Below are positions 23,801 to 31,893 of a stretch of DNA of 63,410 nt, one piece after another. The position numbers and the translations under genes were made by a program. The notes below the pieces were generated by a model. The model did not search any database and was not told the DNA's origin. It worked only from the letters and a program-made list of their open reading frames with translations. Numbering within the stretch: the first letter of the stretch is position 1; every line of letters starts with the position of its first letter. Source of the DNA: Winogradskyella sp. UBA3174 (lineage in GTDB: Bacteria > Bacteroidota > Bacteroidia > Flavobacteriales > Flavobacteriaceae); the NCBI RefSeq assembly GCF_002364335.1, contig NZ_DEXW01000043.1:83435-146844 (forward strand). The letters are read 5' to 3'.

Positions 23801-24328
23801 GTCAGTTCTTATGACGCGCATACCTCTTCCGCCACCACCAGAGGCTGCTTTTAGCATTAATGGATAGCCTATCGCGTTAGCTTCCGAAATAGCAATCGTT
23901 AATGAGGTTAGATCATTTTGGTTGCTTTCTATAATTGGGATATTACATTTTACAGCGATTTTCTTAGCTGTTATTTTATCACCCAAAGCATCCATAACTT
24001 CTGGATCTGGACCAATAAAAATGATGTCGTTTTCAGCACATCGTCTGGCGAATTCTGAATTTTCAGATAAGAACCCATAGCCAGGATGGATGGCGTCTAC
24101 ATTTTTCTCTTTTGCTAATGCTACAATTTCTTCAATATCTAAATACGGTTTTAGAGGATCATTATCTTCACCAATTTGATACGACTTGTCTGCTTTATTT
24201 CTGTGTTGGGAATACCGATCTTCATAGGTGTAAACTGCAACTGTAGCAATATTAAGTTCAGCACAAGCTCTTAAAACACGAATCGCAATTTCACTTCGGT
24301 TGGCAACTAAAATTTTCTTAATTTTCAT
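20876..24328 (-). CDS. pyc: pyruvate carboxylase
   Basis: An 1150-residue single-chain biotin enzyme making oxaloacetate from pyruvate, bicarbonate and ATP. Biotin carboxylase covers about 1-460 (MLKAASGGGGRGMRV, FIEVNPRIQVEHTVTE). The carboxyltransferase covers about 530-810 with the DRE-TIM start DTTMRDAHQSLLATRMRT and metal-site HLHTHDTS. The C-terminal biotinyl domain has EAMKMETT, biotin Lys1116. Domain order and length match bacterial single-chain PC. It supplies C4 acids to the TCA cycle, complementing the glyoxylate shunt further along the window. It lies upstream of rlmF in the same transcript. Confidence 0.98.
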   Translation of the reverse strand: MKIKKILVANRSEIAIRVLRACAELNIATVAVYTYEDRYSQHRNKADKSYQIGEDNDPLKPYLDIEEIVALAKEKNVDAIHPGYGFLSENSEFARRCAENDIIFIGPDPEVMDALGDKITAKKIAVKCNIPIIESNQNDLTSLTIAISEANAIGYPLMLKAASGGGGRGMRVIRTDKDLEQNFNSASNEALNAFGDGTMFLEKYVENPKHIEVQIVADRHGNIRHLFERDCSVQRRHQKVVEVAPSFNVSQTVKDALYKYAIAITSEVNYNNIGTVEFLVDQQDNIFFIEVNPRIQVEHTVTEMVTGIDLVKTQIFIAGGYKLSDQQIKIYGQDSLATYGFALQCRLTTEDPENNFTPDYGNITTYRSASGMGIRLDAGSIYQGYNVSPFFDSMLVKVSAQGRTLDGAIRKMRRALKEFRIRGVKTNIHFLQNVIVHNTFREGKVSVNFIENTPELFEIRLPQDRTSKAIKYLAEVVVNGNPDIKFKDDNKVFRHPKVPKFDLKAEFPKGTKDLLTELGPEKFCQWLKAENKIQYTDTTMRDAHQSLLATRMRTFDMLKVAESFAKNHANTFSMEVWGGATFDVCLRFLHESPWTRLRELKSAVPNILFQMLLRGSNAVGYKAYPDNLIEKFVEKSWENGVDIFRIFDSLNWVKAMEPSINYVRNKTGGIAQAAISYTGDILNPEETKYTLKYYTQLAKDLENAGAHMIAIKDMAGLLKPYAATELVSALKNTVNIPIHLHTHDTSSLQSATYMKAIEAGVDVVDVALGGLSGLTSQPNFNSIVEMMKYQERAHNFDMDKLNQFSNFWEDTRELYYPFESGLKASSAEIFQHEIPGGQYSNLRPQATALGLVDKFSEVKLMYAQVNKMFGNLVKVTPSSKVVGDMAIFMVTNNLTPEDVMTRGESISFPESVINFFKGDLGQPTGGFPKKLQKIILRNKIPYTDRPNAHLEPIDFDKDYKDFKKKFQKGFTRPIELEDFLSYTLYPKVFKDAHENYKNYGNLGLIPTVNFFYGMKPSEETLIELEQGKTIIVKLLSVSIANDDGYKTVFFKVNGENRFVDVFDKSSKIVKQENKKIDSENPNQIGAPLQGSLYKIVVKKDQIIKENDPLFIIEAMKMETTVAAHKAGKVKSISLEEGRMVKQNDLVITLE

Positions 24329-24432
24329 GTCTTTATTTTATTGTTTTTCAATGGTCACCTGCAGTTCTATTTTAATTATTCTCTTAGGTAATAAAAATTT
24401 TGAACATGTGCGTTTCACGGTAGATAAAAAAT

Positions 24433-25494
24433 TTATTTTATGATATATGGGTTTTCATTTTGGTAATTTCTAATGACAAATTGTAGTACTGCATTTAATA
24501 ATTCGCCCATATTTTTTGAACGTTTAATTCGAACATCTCCTGTTAAGTTGAATAAGCCTTTTTTTAATTGTTTTACTTTTTCAGGTGAAGAAATGATGTC
24601 TTTTTTCATGCATTTTATTAGGTGGTTTAAGCGTTTATGTTCACTCTTAGCGCGTTTTGCTAATAATGAGCGTTCTTCTTTTTCGTATTGCTCTATTGAC
24701 TCTTTAGCTAAAACTTTTAAGCTCATATTTACGAGTGCGTTGTTTTCTTTTAAAAACTGAGGTTTATATACTTTTGGATTGCCTTCATAACTCTGTTGAT
24801 CAAAATCTACTGCACGAATACGATATTGTTTACGGTCGAAATCGTAAGTAATTACGATAACGTAGTTGTACGATCGCATATCTGCTAATAATCTAACAAA
24901 GCAACGTTCATTAAATTTAACAAATTCCTTAGCCAAAGCACGTTTGTCTTGTTCTGAAATGGTATTAAGATATTCGCTTATGTAAGTGTCTCCTGGTATT
25001 CCAGAAATATGTTCTTCTATTAAAGTGTCTCGATGAACTAAAAAATTAATGTGATTTGGAGATAATATATCTTCTAGTTCTAAGCCATAAATACGTGATG
25101 CATCTGCCTTTTTTATGTAAAGAAAGATATAGTTGTCGTTTAAAATATTTCTAACCTTTATACGGAAAGGCTTCGTGTTGCCAAAGGTGCAAAAGTCTAT
25201 ACTGTCAATATTTAAATATGGAATAATGCTATCACTACCATCAGAATGTAAAATGGAATACACCTGTTTTAAACTGAGATCTATTTCGTCACGCTCGTAT
25301 TCGGCATAATAACAACTGATCCAAAGCGTGTCTTTTCCATTGGCGTCAAAAACTTCAACGGCACCTTGAAAGCGTAATAAGTCATCATAAAATATAGGTA
25401 TTTTTATATTTCTTCCTTGGGCAGTTAGATAATTTGATAATAGACTACTTATAGGATATGCTGGTTTTTTTTTAGAAATAAGTTTTTTATCCAT
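24433..25494 (-). CDS. conserved hypothetical protein
   Basis: A 353-residue protein with no signal peptide or membrane helix that I can see. Visible features: a lysine-rich start MDKKLISKKKPAYPISSLLS, a region around residues 65-70 with ISCYYAEYERDEID, a block MRSYNYVIVITYDFDRKQYR, IRAVDFDQQSYEGNP (about 206-235), then a long charged helix (ESIEQYEKEERSLLAKRAKS) and a C-terminal helical domain. The DFDQQ block has the look of a nucleotide- or kinase-like active site (Asp-Phe-Asp) but I do not recognise the family. It stands alone between MOSC and pyc genes, with 192 bases before it. Confidence 0.8.
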   Translation of the reverse strand: MDKKLISKKKPAYPISSLLSNYLTAQGRNIKIPIFYDDLLRFQGAVEVFDANGKDTLWISCYYAEYERDEIDLSLKQVYSILHSDGSDSIIPYLNIDSIDFCTFGNTKPFRIKVRNILNDNYIFLYIKKADASRIYGLELEDILSPNHINFLVHRDTLIEEHISGIPGDTYISEYLNTISEQDKRALAKEFVKFNERCFVRLLADMRSYNYVIVITYDFDRKQYRIRAVDFDQQSYEGNPKVYKPQFLKENNALVNMSLKVLAKESIEQYEKEERSLLAKRAKSEHKRLNHLIKCMKKDIISSPEKVKQLKKGLFNLTGDVRIKRSKNMGELLNAVLQFVIRNYQNENPYIIK

Positions 25495-25686
25495 TTTGAT
25501 TTGGTCTAATGGTAGTTTTAAAAGTCTTGTTTTAAGTGTTTTGTATTGATAATCTTAAAGTTACATAATTAATTAATACCCTGCCTTATAAGAATTTTTT
25601 TTATAGATGTAAGGTGTAAATATAACTACGATGCAAGAAATTATTCAACAAATATCGATTTGGAAACAAAATTGAACTGTTGTTAA

Positions 25687-26322
25687 TTATCGCATAAAAA
25701 ACTTTAAACGTCGTTTAAAATCTTTTGGTAAAGCATCAGTTTTTAGCATTAAATTTATATGCTCTTTATTTTTGTTTTCAGCATAAAGTAATTCAAATAA
25801 TTGAAAAATTGAAATACTTTCATTGGCTTTTTCAACTAATTTTAGAGTGTCTCCTTTTTTAACATCACCTTCTTCTATTACTTTGACATACATGCCAGAG
25901 TAACCATGGTCTATAAATTGTTGTAAAACTGTTTCTGAACCAAATTTATAGGCAAACTTAAAACAAGGTTCTCTCGGTTGGGTTATTTGTACTAATGCAC
26001 TACCGAGTTTATAAATGTCGCCTACAAATAATTCTTTTTCTTCTAAGTTCTCTACTGTTAAGTTTTCACCAAGCATACCATAAGTCCAATCTAAGTTTGG
26101 ATATAAATTGCGCCAAAAAGGGTATTGATTGGCTGAAAACAAATAACATGCTTTAAACTCACCACCATGAACTTTTCGATCTGAAACTTCATCACCTCTA
26201 ACTTCTTCTTTTCCTAAATGTATAGTGACATCAGTTGGCTTTTTATAAATGCCAGTAATAACTTCGTTGCCTTCCCATATAAAACTGGTTGGTTGTGCGA
26301 TATTGGTAGAGATTACTTGCAT
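25687..26322 (-). CDS. MOSC domain protein (YiiM-like)
   Basis: A 211-residue protein of the MOSC (molybdenum cofactor sulfurase C-terminal) family. The pieces VRGDEVSDRKVHGGEFKACY, YGMLGENLTV, ALVQITQPREPCFKFAYKFG with the conserved cysteine and the GYSGMYVKVIEEGDVKKGDT block are diagnostic for YiiM-type proteins. In E. coli YiiM takes part in 6-N-hydroxylaminopurine resistance with molybdenum cofactor. It starts 17 bases after the upstream hypothetical gene and probably shares its transcript. Confidence 0.92.
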   Translation of the reverse strand: MQVISTNIAQPTSFIWEGNEVITGIYKKPTDVTIHLGKEEVRGDEVSDRKVHGGEFKACYLFSANQYPFWRNLYPNLDWTYGMLGENLTVENLEEKELFVGDIYKLGSALVQITQPREPCFKFAYKFGSETVLQQFIDHGYSGMYVKVIEEGDVKKGDTLKLVEKANESISIFQLFELLYAENKNKEHINLMLKTDALPKDFKRRLKFFMR

Positions 26323-26339
26323 GGTCTAGTGTTTTATAG

Positions 26340-26873
26340 TTATCCAAATAGGGAATAAACTCTTTTAAATTTTTTATAAGCTTCTGGGATTTTAGTTAAT
26401 GGTTCTTCTGTAAACGAAAAGGTTTTGTTCGCTTCAGAAATCCAATACCGTTTGCCTAGTTCTCCATCCGCAGATTTTGTATGAGATTTAGGGAAATTAG
26501 TCATTGAGAACTTACCATCTTTATTTAATTCTATGCCAAATACTTTTAAGTCTAATACTTTGTTATAGGTTAAGCGTATTTTTGAATTTAATGCTTTAGT
26601 GTCTTTAGAGATGAAGAAACGTTTCTCTTTTTTTGTATAATCCTTAAACTCTGAACTCCACTTATAAGTTGCTTTAGAAATAGCGGCTAATTCTGTTCTA
26701 ACTTTTAGATTATCACTTTCATTTTGAATAATTGACACAATATTTTTACGTAGAATGACAATAGTTTTCTCTTCAGGATTAATATTTACTATTGTTTTCT
26801 CTGAGAGAACAAGACTTTCTTTCACTCCAAAAAATGAACCAACGACTAAGAATAGTATTTTTATAAGTTCCAT
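26340..26873 (-). CDS. hypothetical protein with N-terminal hydrophobic segment
   Basis: A 177-residue protein with a weak signal peptide or membrane anchor at 4-20 (IKILFLVVGSFFGV). The rest is soluble, basic and mostly beta-rich with a C-terminal FTEEPLTKIPEAYKKFKRVY block. No domain is recognised. It is the first gene of a two-gene run with the MOSC gene (17-base gap). A strong terminator 19 bases before its start separates it from the Crp-like regulator upstream. Confidence 0.75.
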   Translation of the reverse strand: MELIKILFLVVGSFFGVKESLVLSEKTIVNINPEEKTIVILRKNIVSIIQNESDNLKVRTELAAISKATYKWSSEFKDYTKKEKRFFISKDTKALNSKIRLTYNKVLDLKVFGIELNKDGKFSMTNFPKSHTKSADGELGKRYWISEANKTFSFTEEPLTKIPEAYKKFKRVYSLFG

Positions 26874-26891
26874 AGGCTAATTTATACAAAA

Positions 26892-26918
26892 AAAGCGCAA
26901 GTTTATAACTTGCGCTTT
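26892..26918 (-). terminator. terminator downstream of the Crp-like gene
   Basis: A 12-base perfect stem (aaagcgcaagtt / aacttgcgcttt) with a three-base loop, followed on the minus strand by seven T. It ends the transcript of the regulator at 27028. Confidence 0.85.
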
Positions 26919-27027
26919 AATGCTATTAATCTTAAGGGTTCTAAGGTTTTAATCTCGTCTTGTAAAAAAGCAAAATTATAATTATTAATTCATCTAAAAA
27001 TTGATGTATGATAAGAAATAAATAGAT

Positions 27028-27603
27028 TTATAATTCTTTTCTAATTCTGCTTAGGCTCTCGGTAGTAATGCCAAGATAAGAGGCTATATGGTAGTTTTTT
27101 ATACTTTTTTCGATATTTGGATAGGTCTTCATGAAATCGAGGTAACGCTCCCTTGCCGATTGGGATAAATTAGATAAAATTCTTTTTTGAAAACCGGCAA
27201 ATGCGCGTTCAAGTTTTATTCTAAAAAAACGATCTATTTTAGGGATTTTCTTGTACAAATACTCTTTGTCTTTTACGGCAATTCTGTAAAGCGTTGCGTC
27301 TTGAATCACTTCAATAGTCATTATGGACTTTTCTGAGGTAAAAAACCCTGTATAATCACTAATCCACCAATCTTTAATACCAAACTGAACCGTGTGCTCT
27401 TTGCCATGAGTATCTATATGGTAGCTTCTTAAACAGCCGTCTAAAATATAGTATTGCTCATTAACAGATTCACCTGCGTTCAGTAAAACGCTACCTTTCT
27501 TTACATTTATTTTATGAAAAAGAGAGGTGATTATTTCTACCTCATTTTCTGTGAAAATAACGTCTTTAAAAATGTCTTTTATTTTGAAATTATCGCTCTG
27601 CAC
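27028..27603 (-). CDS. Crp/Fnr family transcriptional regulator
   Basis: A 191-residue regulator. The N-terminal cyclic-nucleotide-binding-like beta-roll covers about 15-125 (VKKGSVLLNAGESVNEQYYI, GCLRSYHIDTHGKEHTVQFG, EKSIMTIEVIQDATLYRI). A dimer helix follows (FRIKLERAFAGFQKRILSNL). The C-terminal helix-turn-helix is short: NYHIASYLGITTESLSRIRK. The cAMP-contact residues of E. coli Crp are not kept, as is usual in these Bacteroidota members, so the ligand is unknown. It is the only live regulator in this stretch; the two genes beyond it are broken. Confidence 0.92.
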   Translation of the reverse strand: MQSDNFKIKDIFKDVIFTENEVEIITSLFHKINVKKGSVLLNAGESVNEQYYILDGCLRSYHIDTHGKEHTVQFGIKDWWISDYTGFFTSEKSIMTIEVIQDATLYRIAVKDKEYLYKKIPKIDRFFRIKLERAFAGFQKRILSNLSQSARERYLDFMKTYPNIEKSIKNYHIASYLGITTESLSRIRKEL

Positions 27604-27707
27604 CTAAAAGTTAAATTATTCATTAAATATATGTAAAAGCTTTTAAATGAGTGTGTTAAAATCGACGTTATGGTTTAAAAATAGTTTATCGATTTTTTTA
27701 TATAAGA

Positions 27708-27738
27708 AAAAACCACTTTATTTAGTAACGTGGTTTTT
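27708..27738 (-). terminator. terminator downstream of the serine hydrolase pseudogene
   Basis: A nine-base stem (aaaaaccac / gtggttttt) with a 13-base loop and flanking A/T runs, 40 bases after the pseudogene's last codon. The terminator survives although the gene is dead. Confidence 0.7.
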
Positions 27739-27778
27739 AATACTAAACGATTAACTGAAATAATTTCAATATATCATC

Positions 27779-28817
27779 TTAGTCTTTCTGTTGAGTGATG
27801 TTTATCAATTTTCCTGCGACAGTAGTCACTTCTCTTATTGTACCAGAGGTGTTTGCAACTACCGCAATAACAGTATTTAGACTAGGGATTACAAATAATT
27901 GCATTGAGGTGCCGCTTTGTGCTCCATTATATCTTCTTTTTGCACGCCTACATAAAGGTAGAACCCAAACCATTATTCACCTTTTCTAAACTGTGGTGTT
28001 CTCCCATGAGTTTAAAAGTGTCGCTACGCACTAATGTATTATTGATTAAGGTCTTCCGAATTTATAAGATTGTTTGTAGTAGAGTAGAAACCACCGGCTG
28101 GAATTCTGTTACTTAAATTAATAGTCTTAGCCTCTTTAATTTTTCCTTTGCGAACTCTAAGATATAGTGTTGTTGTATGTTCTTGTTTCACTTCAGGTTT
28201 CTCTATTCTTGTGTTCGCCATTTTCGCTTTATCCCAAATATCAGTTTGCATATATGCCTCATAAGATAAACCTGAAACTTTTTCTATAAGTATACCAAGA
28301 ATTACATAGCCATAACTTGTATAGTAGAACTCTTTAACAGGTTTAAAACGAAGTTTGTGGTACTTAAATACAGCATAAGCATCTAATAAAGTCGCGTAAT
28401 TATTTTTGTTGTCAGCTTCTTTATCGTTTTTGTAAGTATCCATTACAAATGTATGTGCCAACAAATGTTTTGTAGTGATTTTTGTTTTTGAATAAACTCA
28501 GGTATGTAGTTGTCAATAGGTAATAAGTCTTGCTCTACCAATTGCATTATAGCGATAGCTGCCATCGATTTGGTGATCGAAGCCGTTCTAACTTCAGTGT
28601 ATAAAGTAAAATCTTGTTTTTTATCTTTATCTGCGTAACCTTTAGCAGCCTCCTATGTGATGTCTCCATTTACGGAATAACTTGCTGATGCGCCAATTGC
28701 AAAACCATCCTTTACTAAAGTTTCTAGTAACGCATTAGAGGTTTTAGTTCTATCTTTAGTAACACTAAAAAATGTGTGTAATAATGAAATGATGGCTATA
28801 AAAAATGTCTTATTCAT
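27779..28817 (-). pseudogene. serine hydrolase (beta-lactamase class C-like) pseudogene
   Basis: The gene reads from ATG 28817 with a signal-peptide-like start, then DGFAIGASASYSVNGDIT followed by a TAG at 28655-28653 where a Trp codon would be expected, then AAKGYADKD and the active-site SxxK as SITKSMAAIAIMQLVEQ. A frameshift near 28470-28490 moves reading into the frame with ITTKHLLAHTF and YTSYGYVILGILIEKVSGLS (28464-28039). Another shift near 28050 gives LVRSDTFKLMGEHHSLEKVN, and one more near 27970 gives GAQSGTSMQLFVIPSLNTVI to the stop at 27779. At least one nonsense and three frameshifts: clearly dead. Confidence 0.9.
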
Positions 28818-28853
28818 GATGAAAATATTTAAAATTGATTTGATTAAAAAATA

Positions 28854-28866
28854 GACAAGAATTGTC
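28854..28866. repeat. short inverted repeat before the serine hydrolase pseudogene
   Basis: GACAA-gaa-TTGTC, a five-base-arm inverted repeat 37 bases before the pseudogene's start codon, between the two broken genes. It may be an operator relic. Confidence 0.25.
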
Positions 28867-28920
28867 CACTAATCAATTCCTCTATTGGTTTGGGATAAAC
28901 TATTCGTTTTTAGGGAATGT

Positions 28921-29711
28921 CTAAATGACCTCTAATAGTGCTGCTCTGTAATTTTCGGAAACAGGTACTTCCATTTCTGTTAACACGATAGTGCTAGAAC
29001 TCTTCCCTTCTTTAAAGTGAGTTGGGTTAATTAAATGAGAACGATGTACTTTTAGTAAATCTGGAATACCTTTTAATGTATTACGTAATAATTTTTTATG
29101 TAATTCTCCTTGCGTTAAATAGCTCACTTCAACATAATTATCTGCACTAGAAATACAGATTAAATCTTTTGGTAAAATCTTCAAAACATCTAATTTACTA
29201 TCCCTTTTTAAGATGCTGTTGTTTTGGGTTTTATTGGGCACTTTTTTGTTTAGAAACCACCTAGAGAATAGAATTATAGTAAGAAGTACAAAAAATATAG
29301 GAAGATAAACTTCATGCAAGAATTTTTGAAAATCATAATTCCCATTAACAATACTAGATTTGTAATAGCTGTTGCTTAATATAATTTGAATACAATGAAA
29401 AGAACTTCAGAAAGCAATGCCTATTTCTCAAATTGTTTAAATGTCCAATTCTGGATAGGAATCAAAGACATATAAACCACAAAACTTACAATTCCATAAA
29501 TAGGAAGAATTTCTAGACGGACGCTAAATTTAGGTTCTGCGATATAAAAAGGAGCAATAAGAACCAAAAACAACACTAACCATAGACTAATTACTAGAGC
29601 AATGATTGTATGGTATTTATAAGATATGTTTAAAGGGAAGTTTGCATGGATTGCTAATAGATGAAAATTTTTACAACGACAAGGAATAAAAAAACCACTT
29701 TGAATTAACAA
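28921..29711 (-). pseudogene. membrane-bound LytTR-domain regulator pseudogene
   Basis: Two ORFs are the halves of one gene. The upstream part (29711-29421) has two membrane helices (HTIIALVISLWLVLFLVLI and IYGIVSFVVYMSLIPIQNW). It stops at FEK-TAG, where a Trp codon (TGG) is likely the original because ALLSEVLFIVF follows in frame. A frameshift then leads to SYYKSSIVNGNYDFQKFLHE, which runs on into EVYLPIFFVLLTIILFSRWF and a LytTR DNA-binding domain (DLICISSADNYVEVSYLTQG, LLKVHRSHLINPTHF). So nonsense plus frameshift in one gene. The ATG at 29711 lies inside the htpG terminator, so the true start was further in. Confidence 0.85.
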
Positions 29712-29720
29712 AGTGGTTTT
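29691..29720 (-). terminator. terminator downstream of htpG
   Basis: An 11-base perfect stem (aaaaccacttt / aaagtggtttt) with an eight-base loop and T-runs on both strands, 42 bases beyond the htpG stop codon. Confidence 0.85.
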
Positions 29721-29761
29721 AGGTTGTTTTTGATAAGATTCCTGTGTTCGTAGGAATTTAT

Positions 29762-31675
29762 TTATTTAATCATCTCATAACTTCGCTTAATAAAGTTCGT
29801 CAACTCTTCACCTTTTAATAGGCCTTGAGATAAACGCGCTAAATCTAAACTCTGCGTGATTAAACGTTCTTGTTTCTTTTTGGTTTTAGTACCTAAAATT
29901 TCACCAACCAATGCAGAATTTGTGTTTACGATGAGGTTATACATTTCTGGCATATTACCAAACATATTCATTCCGCCTCCACCACCTGTGGCTTGCATCT
30001 CTTTCATACGACGCATAAACTCTGGTTGTGTAATTATAAATGGAGACGCATCGCTATCCATAGCTTCTAACTGTACAGCAAACTTTTCAGAAGGAATCGT
30101 TTCTTTTAATAAAGCTTCTAATGCTGTGTTCTCTTTTTCAGACAATTTAGAAATTGCAGTCTCGTCTTTCTTAATTAAATTATCGATATGATCACCATCA
30201 ACTCTAGCAAAAGTAATATTCTCTTTAGTAGATTCTAACTTCTGAATTAAATGCGGAACAATAGGAGAATCTAACATTAAGACCTCGTAACCTTTTGCCT
30301 TTGCAGCTTCAATATAACTGTGCTGTTGGTCTTTATTAGATGCATAAAGAACTACAAGCTTGCCATCTTTGTCTGTTTGATTTGCTTTTATAGTATTAAA
30401 TAATTCTTCGTATGTAAAGAATTTACCATCTACCGTTGGGTATAAAGCAAAAGCATCAGCTTTCTCAAAGAATTTATCTTCAGATAACATACCGTATTCA
30501 ATAACGATTTTAATATCGTCCCACTTTGCTTCGAAATCTTCGCGATTTGCGTTGAATAAAGACTTTAATTTATCTGCTACTTTACGAGTAATGTAAGATG
30601 AAATTTTCTTCACCGCTCCATCAGCTTGCAAGTATGAACGCGATACGTTTAAAGGAATATCTGGTGAATCAATAACACCACGTAACATGGTTAAAAATTC
30701 TGGTACAATACCTTCAACATTATCCGTTACATAAACTTGATTTTGATACAGTTGAATTTTATCCTTCTGCATGTTCATATCATTCGTCATCTTAGGGAAA
30801 TACAAAATTCCTGTTAAGTTGAATGGATAATCTACATTTAAATGAATGTTGAATAACGGCTCTTCGAATTGCGCTGGATATAACTCTCTGTAAAAGCTTT
30901 TATAGTTTTCATCCTCTAAGTCAGCAGGTTGTTTAGTCCAAGCTGGATTTGGATTATTGATGATATTATCTACCGTAATCTGTTTGTGTGGCTCAGTCGT
31001 TTCTTTACCTTCAGCATCAGTCGTAGTTGCTGGAGTAAATTCTGGATCGTTTATCTCATTAGTTCCAAATTTAATTGGAATAGGCATAAATTTATTATAC
31101 TTATTTAATAACGTACTAATTCTTGCGTCTTCTAAAAACTCAGTAGAATCTTCAGCAATATGAAGAATAATCTCAGTTCCTCTTTCTGTTCTGTCAGATG
31201 CTTCTAAAGTAAATTCTGGTGAACCATCACACGTCCAATGTGCTGCATCAGCTCCATTATGCGACTTTGTAATGATTTCAACTTTTTCCGCGACCATGAA
31301 TGCAGAGTAGAAACCAAGACCAAAATGGCCTATGATTCCTGAATCTTTAGCAGAATCTTTATACTTATCTAAAAACTCTTCAGCCCCAGAAAAAGCGACT
31401 TGGTTAATGTATTTTTCAACCTCTTCGGCCGTCATTCCTAAACCTTGATCAATGATGTGAAGTTTTTTTCCTTCTTTATCAACCTTTACTTCTAGGATTG
31501 GATTACCATACTCAGATTTAGATTCACCAATACTGGTAAGGTGTTTTAATTTTAGTGTGGCGTCTGTACCATTACTAATGAGCTCACGTAAAAAAATTTC
31601 GTGATCACTGTATAAGAACTTTTTAATTAGCGGAAAGATATTCTCTACCGATACATTAATACTTCCTTTTGTCAT
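29762..31675 (-). CDS. htpG: molecular chaperone HtpG (Hsp90)
   Basis: A 637-residue Hsp90 homologue. The N-terminal GHKL ATPase domain has the expected motifs: ELISNGTDATLKLKHL with the catalytic Glu, DQGLGMTAEEV, GHFGLGFYSAFMVA. The middle domain carries the catalytic loop LNVSRSYLQADGAVKKISSY. The C-terminal dimerisation region follows to the end. Length matches bacterial HtpG (about 625-640). It stands alone with its own terminator. ATP-driven folding chaperone in the cytoplasm. Confidence 0.98.
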   Translation of the reverse strand: MTKGSINVSVENIFPLIKKFLYSDHEIFLRELISNGTDATLKLKHLTSIGESKSEYGNPILEVKVDKEGKKLHIIDQGLGMTAEEVEKYINQVAFSGAEEFLDKYKDSAKDSGIIGHFGLGFYSAFMVAEKVEIITKSHNGADAAHWTCDGSPEFTLEASDRTERGTEIILHIAEDSTEFLEDARISTLLNKYNKFMPIPIKFGTNEINDPEFTPATTTDAEGKETTEPHKQITVDNIINNPNPAWTKQPADLEDENYKSFYRELYPAQFEEPLFNIHLNVDYPFNLTGILYFPKMTNDMNMQKDKIQLYQNQVYVTDNVEGIVPEFLTMLRGVIDSPDIPLNVSRSYLQADGAVKKISSYITRKVADKLKSLFNANREDFEAKWDDIKIVIEYGMLSEDKFFEKADAFALYPTVDGKFFTYEELFNTIKANQTDKDGKLVVLYASNKDQQHSYIEAAKAKGYEVLMLDSPIVPHLIQKLESTKENITFARVDGDHIDNLIKKDETAISKLSEKENTALEALLKETIPSEKFAVQLEAMDSDASPFIITQPEFMRRMKEMQATGGGGGMNMFGNMPEMYNLIVNTNSALVGEILGTKTKKKQERLITQSLDLARLSQGLLKGEELTNFIKRSYEMIK

Positions 31676-31682
31676 AATTATA

Positions 31683-31768
31683 ATTATTTTTCGTCACTTC
31701 GAGTGTTTCGAACTATATCGAGAAATTATCGATACTTCGACTTTGTCTTAACTCAAACTGACAACATT
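31683..31768. repeat. REP-like extragenic sequence
   Basis: The stretch contains CGTCACTTCGAGTG, TATCGAGAAATTATCGATA and CTTCGACTTTGTC...CTCAAACTGACAAC. Matching pieces recur at 61481-61506 and 63362-63406. Such TTCGAGTG/TATCGAGAA and TTCGACT/CTCA blocks are typical of dispersed extragenic repeats in Flavobacteriaceae. Confidence 0.55.
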
Positions 31769-31840
31769 AGTTGTTTTATTGTTTACTTAACTACTAGTCA
31801 AATAAAATACCAAGAAAATATTTATGACAAGATGGCATAA

Positions 31841-31870
31841 AAAAACCATTCGTTTTACGGAATGGTTTTT
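31841..31870 (-). terminator. terminator downstream of the S9 peptidase
   Basis: A stem of aaaaaccattcg against cggaatggttttt (one bulge) with flanking T-runs, 24 bases beyond the peptidase stop codon. Confidence 0.75.
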
Positions 31871-31893
31871 CAAAATTATATAATAGTAGTCAC

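Noticed and set aside
29691..29711. ATG at 29711 as the real start of the LytTR-associated membrane protein
   Set aside because: It is inside the htpG terminator stem, and the first 20 residues do not look like a membrane-protein N-terminus.
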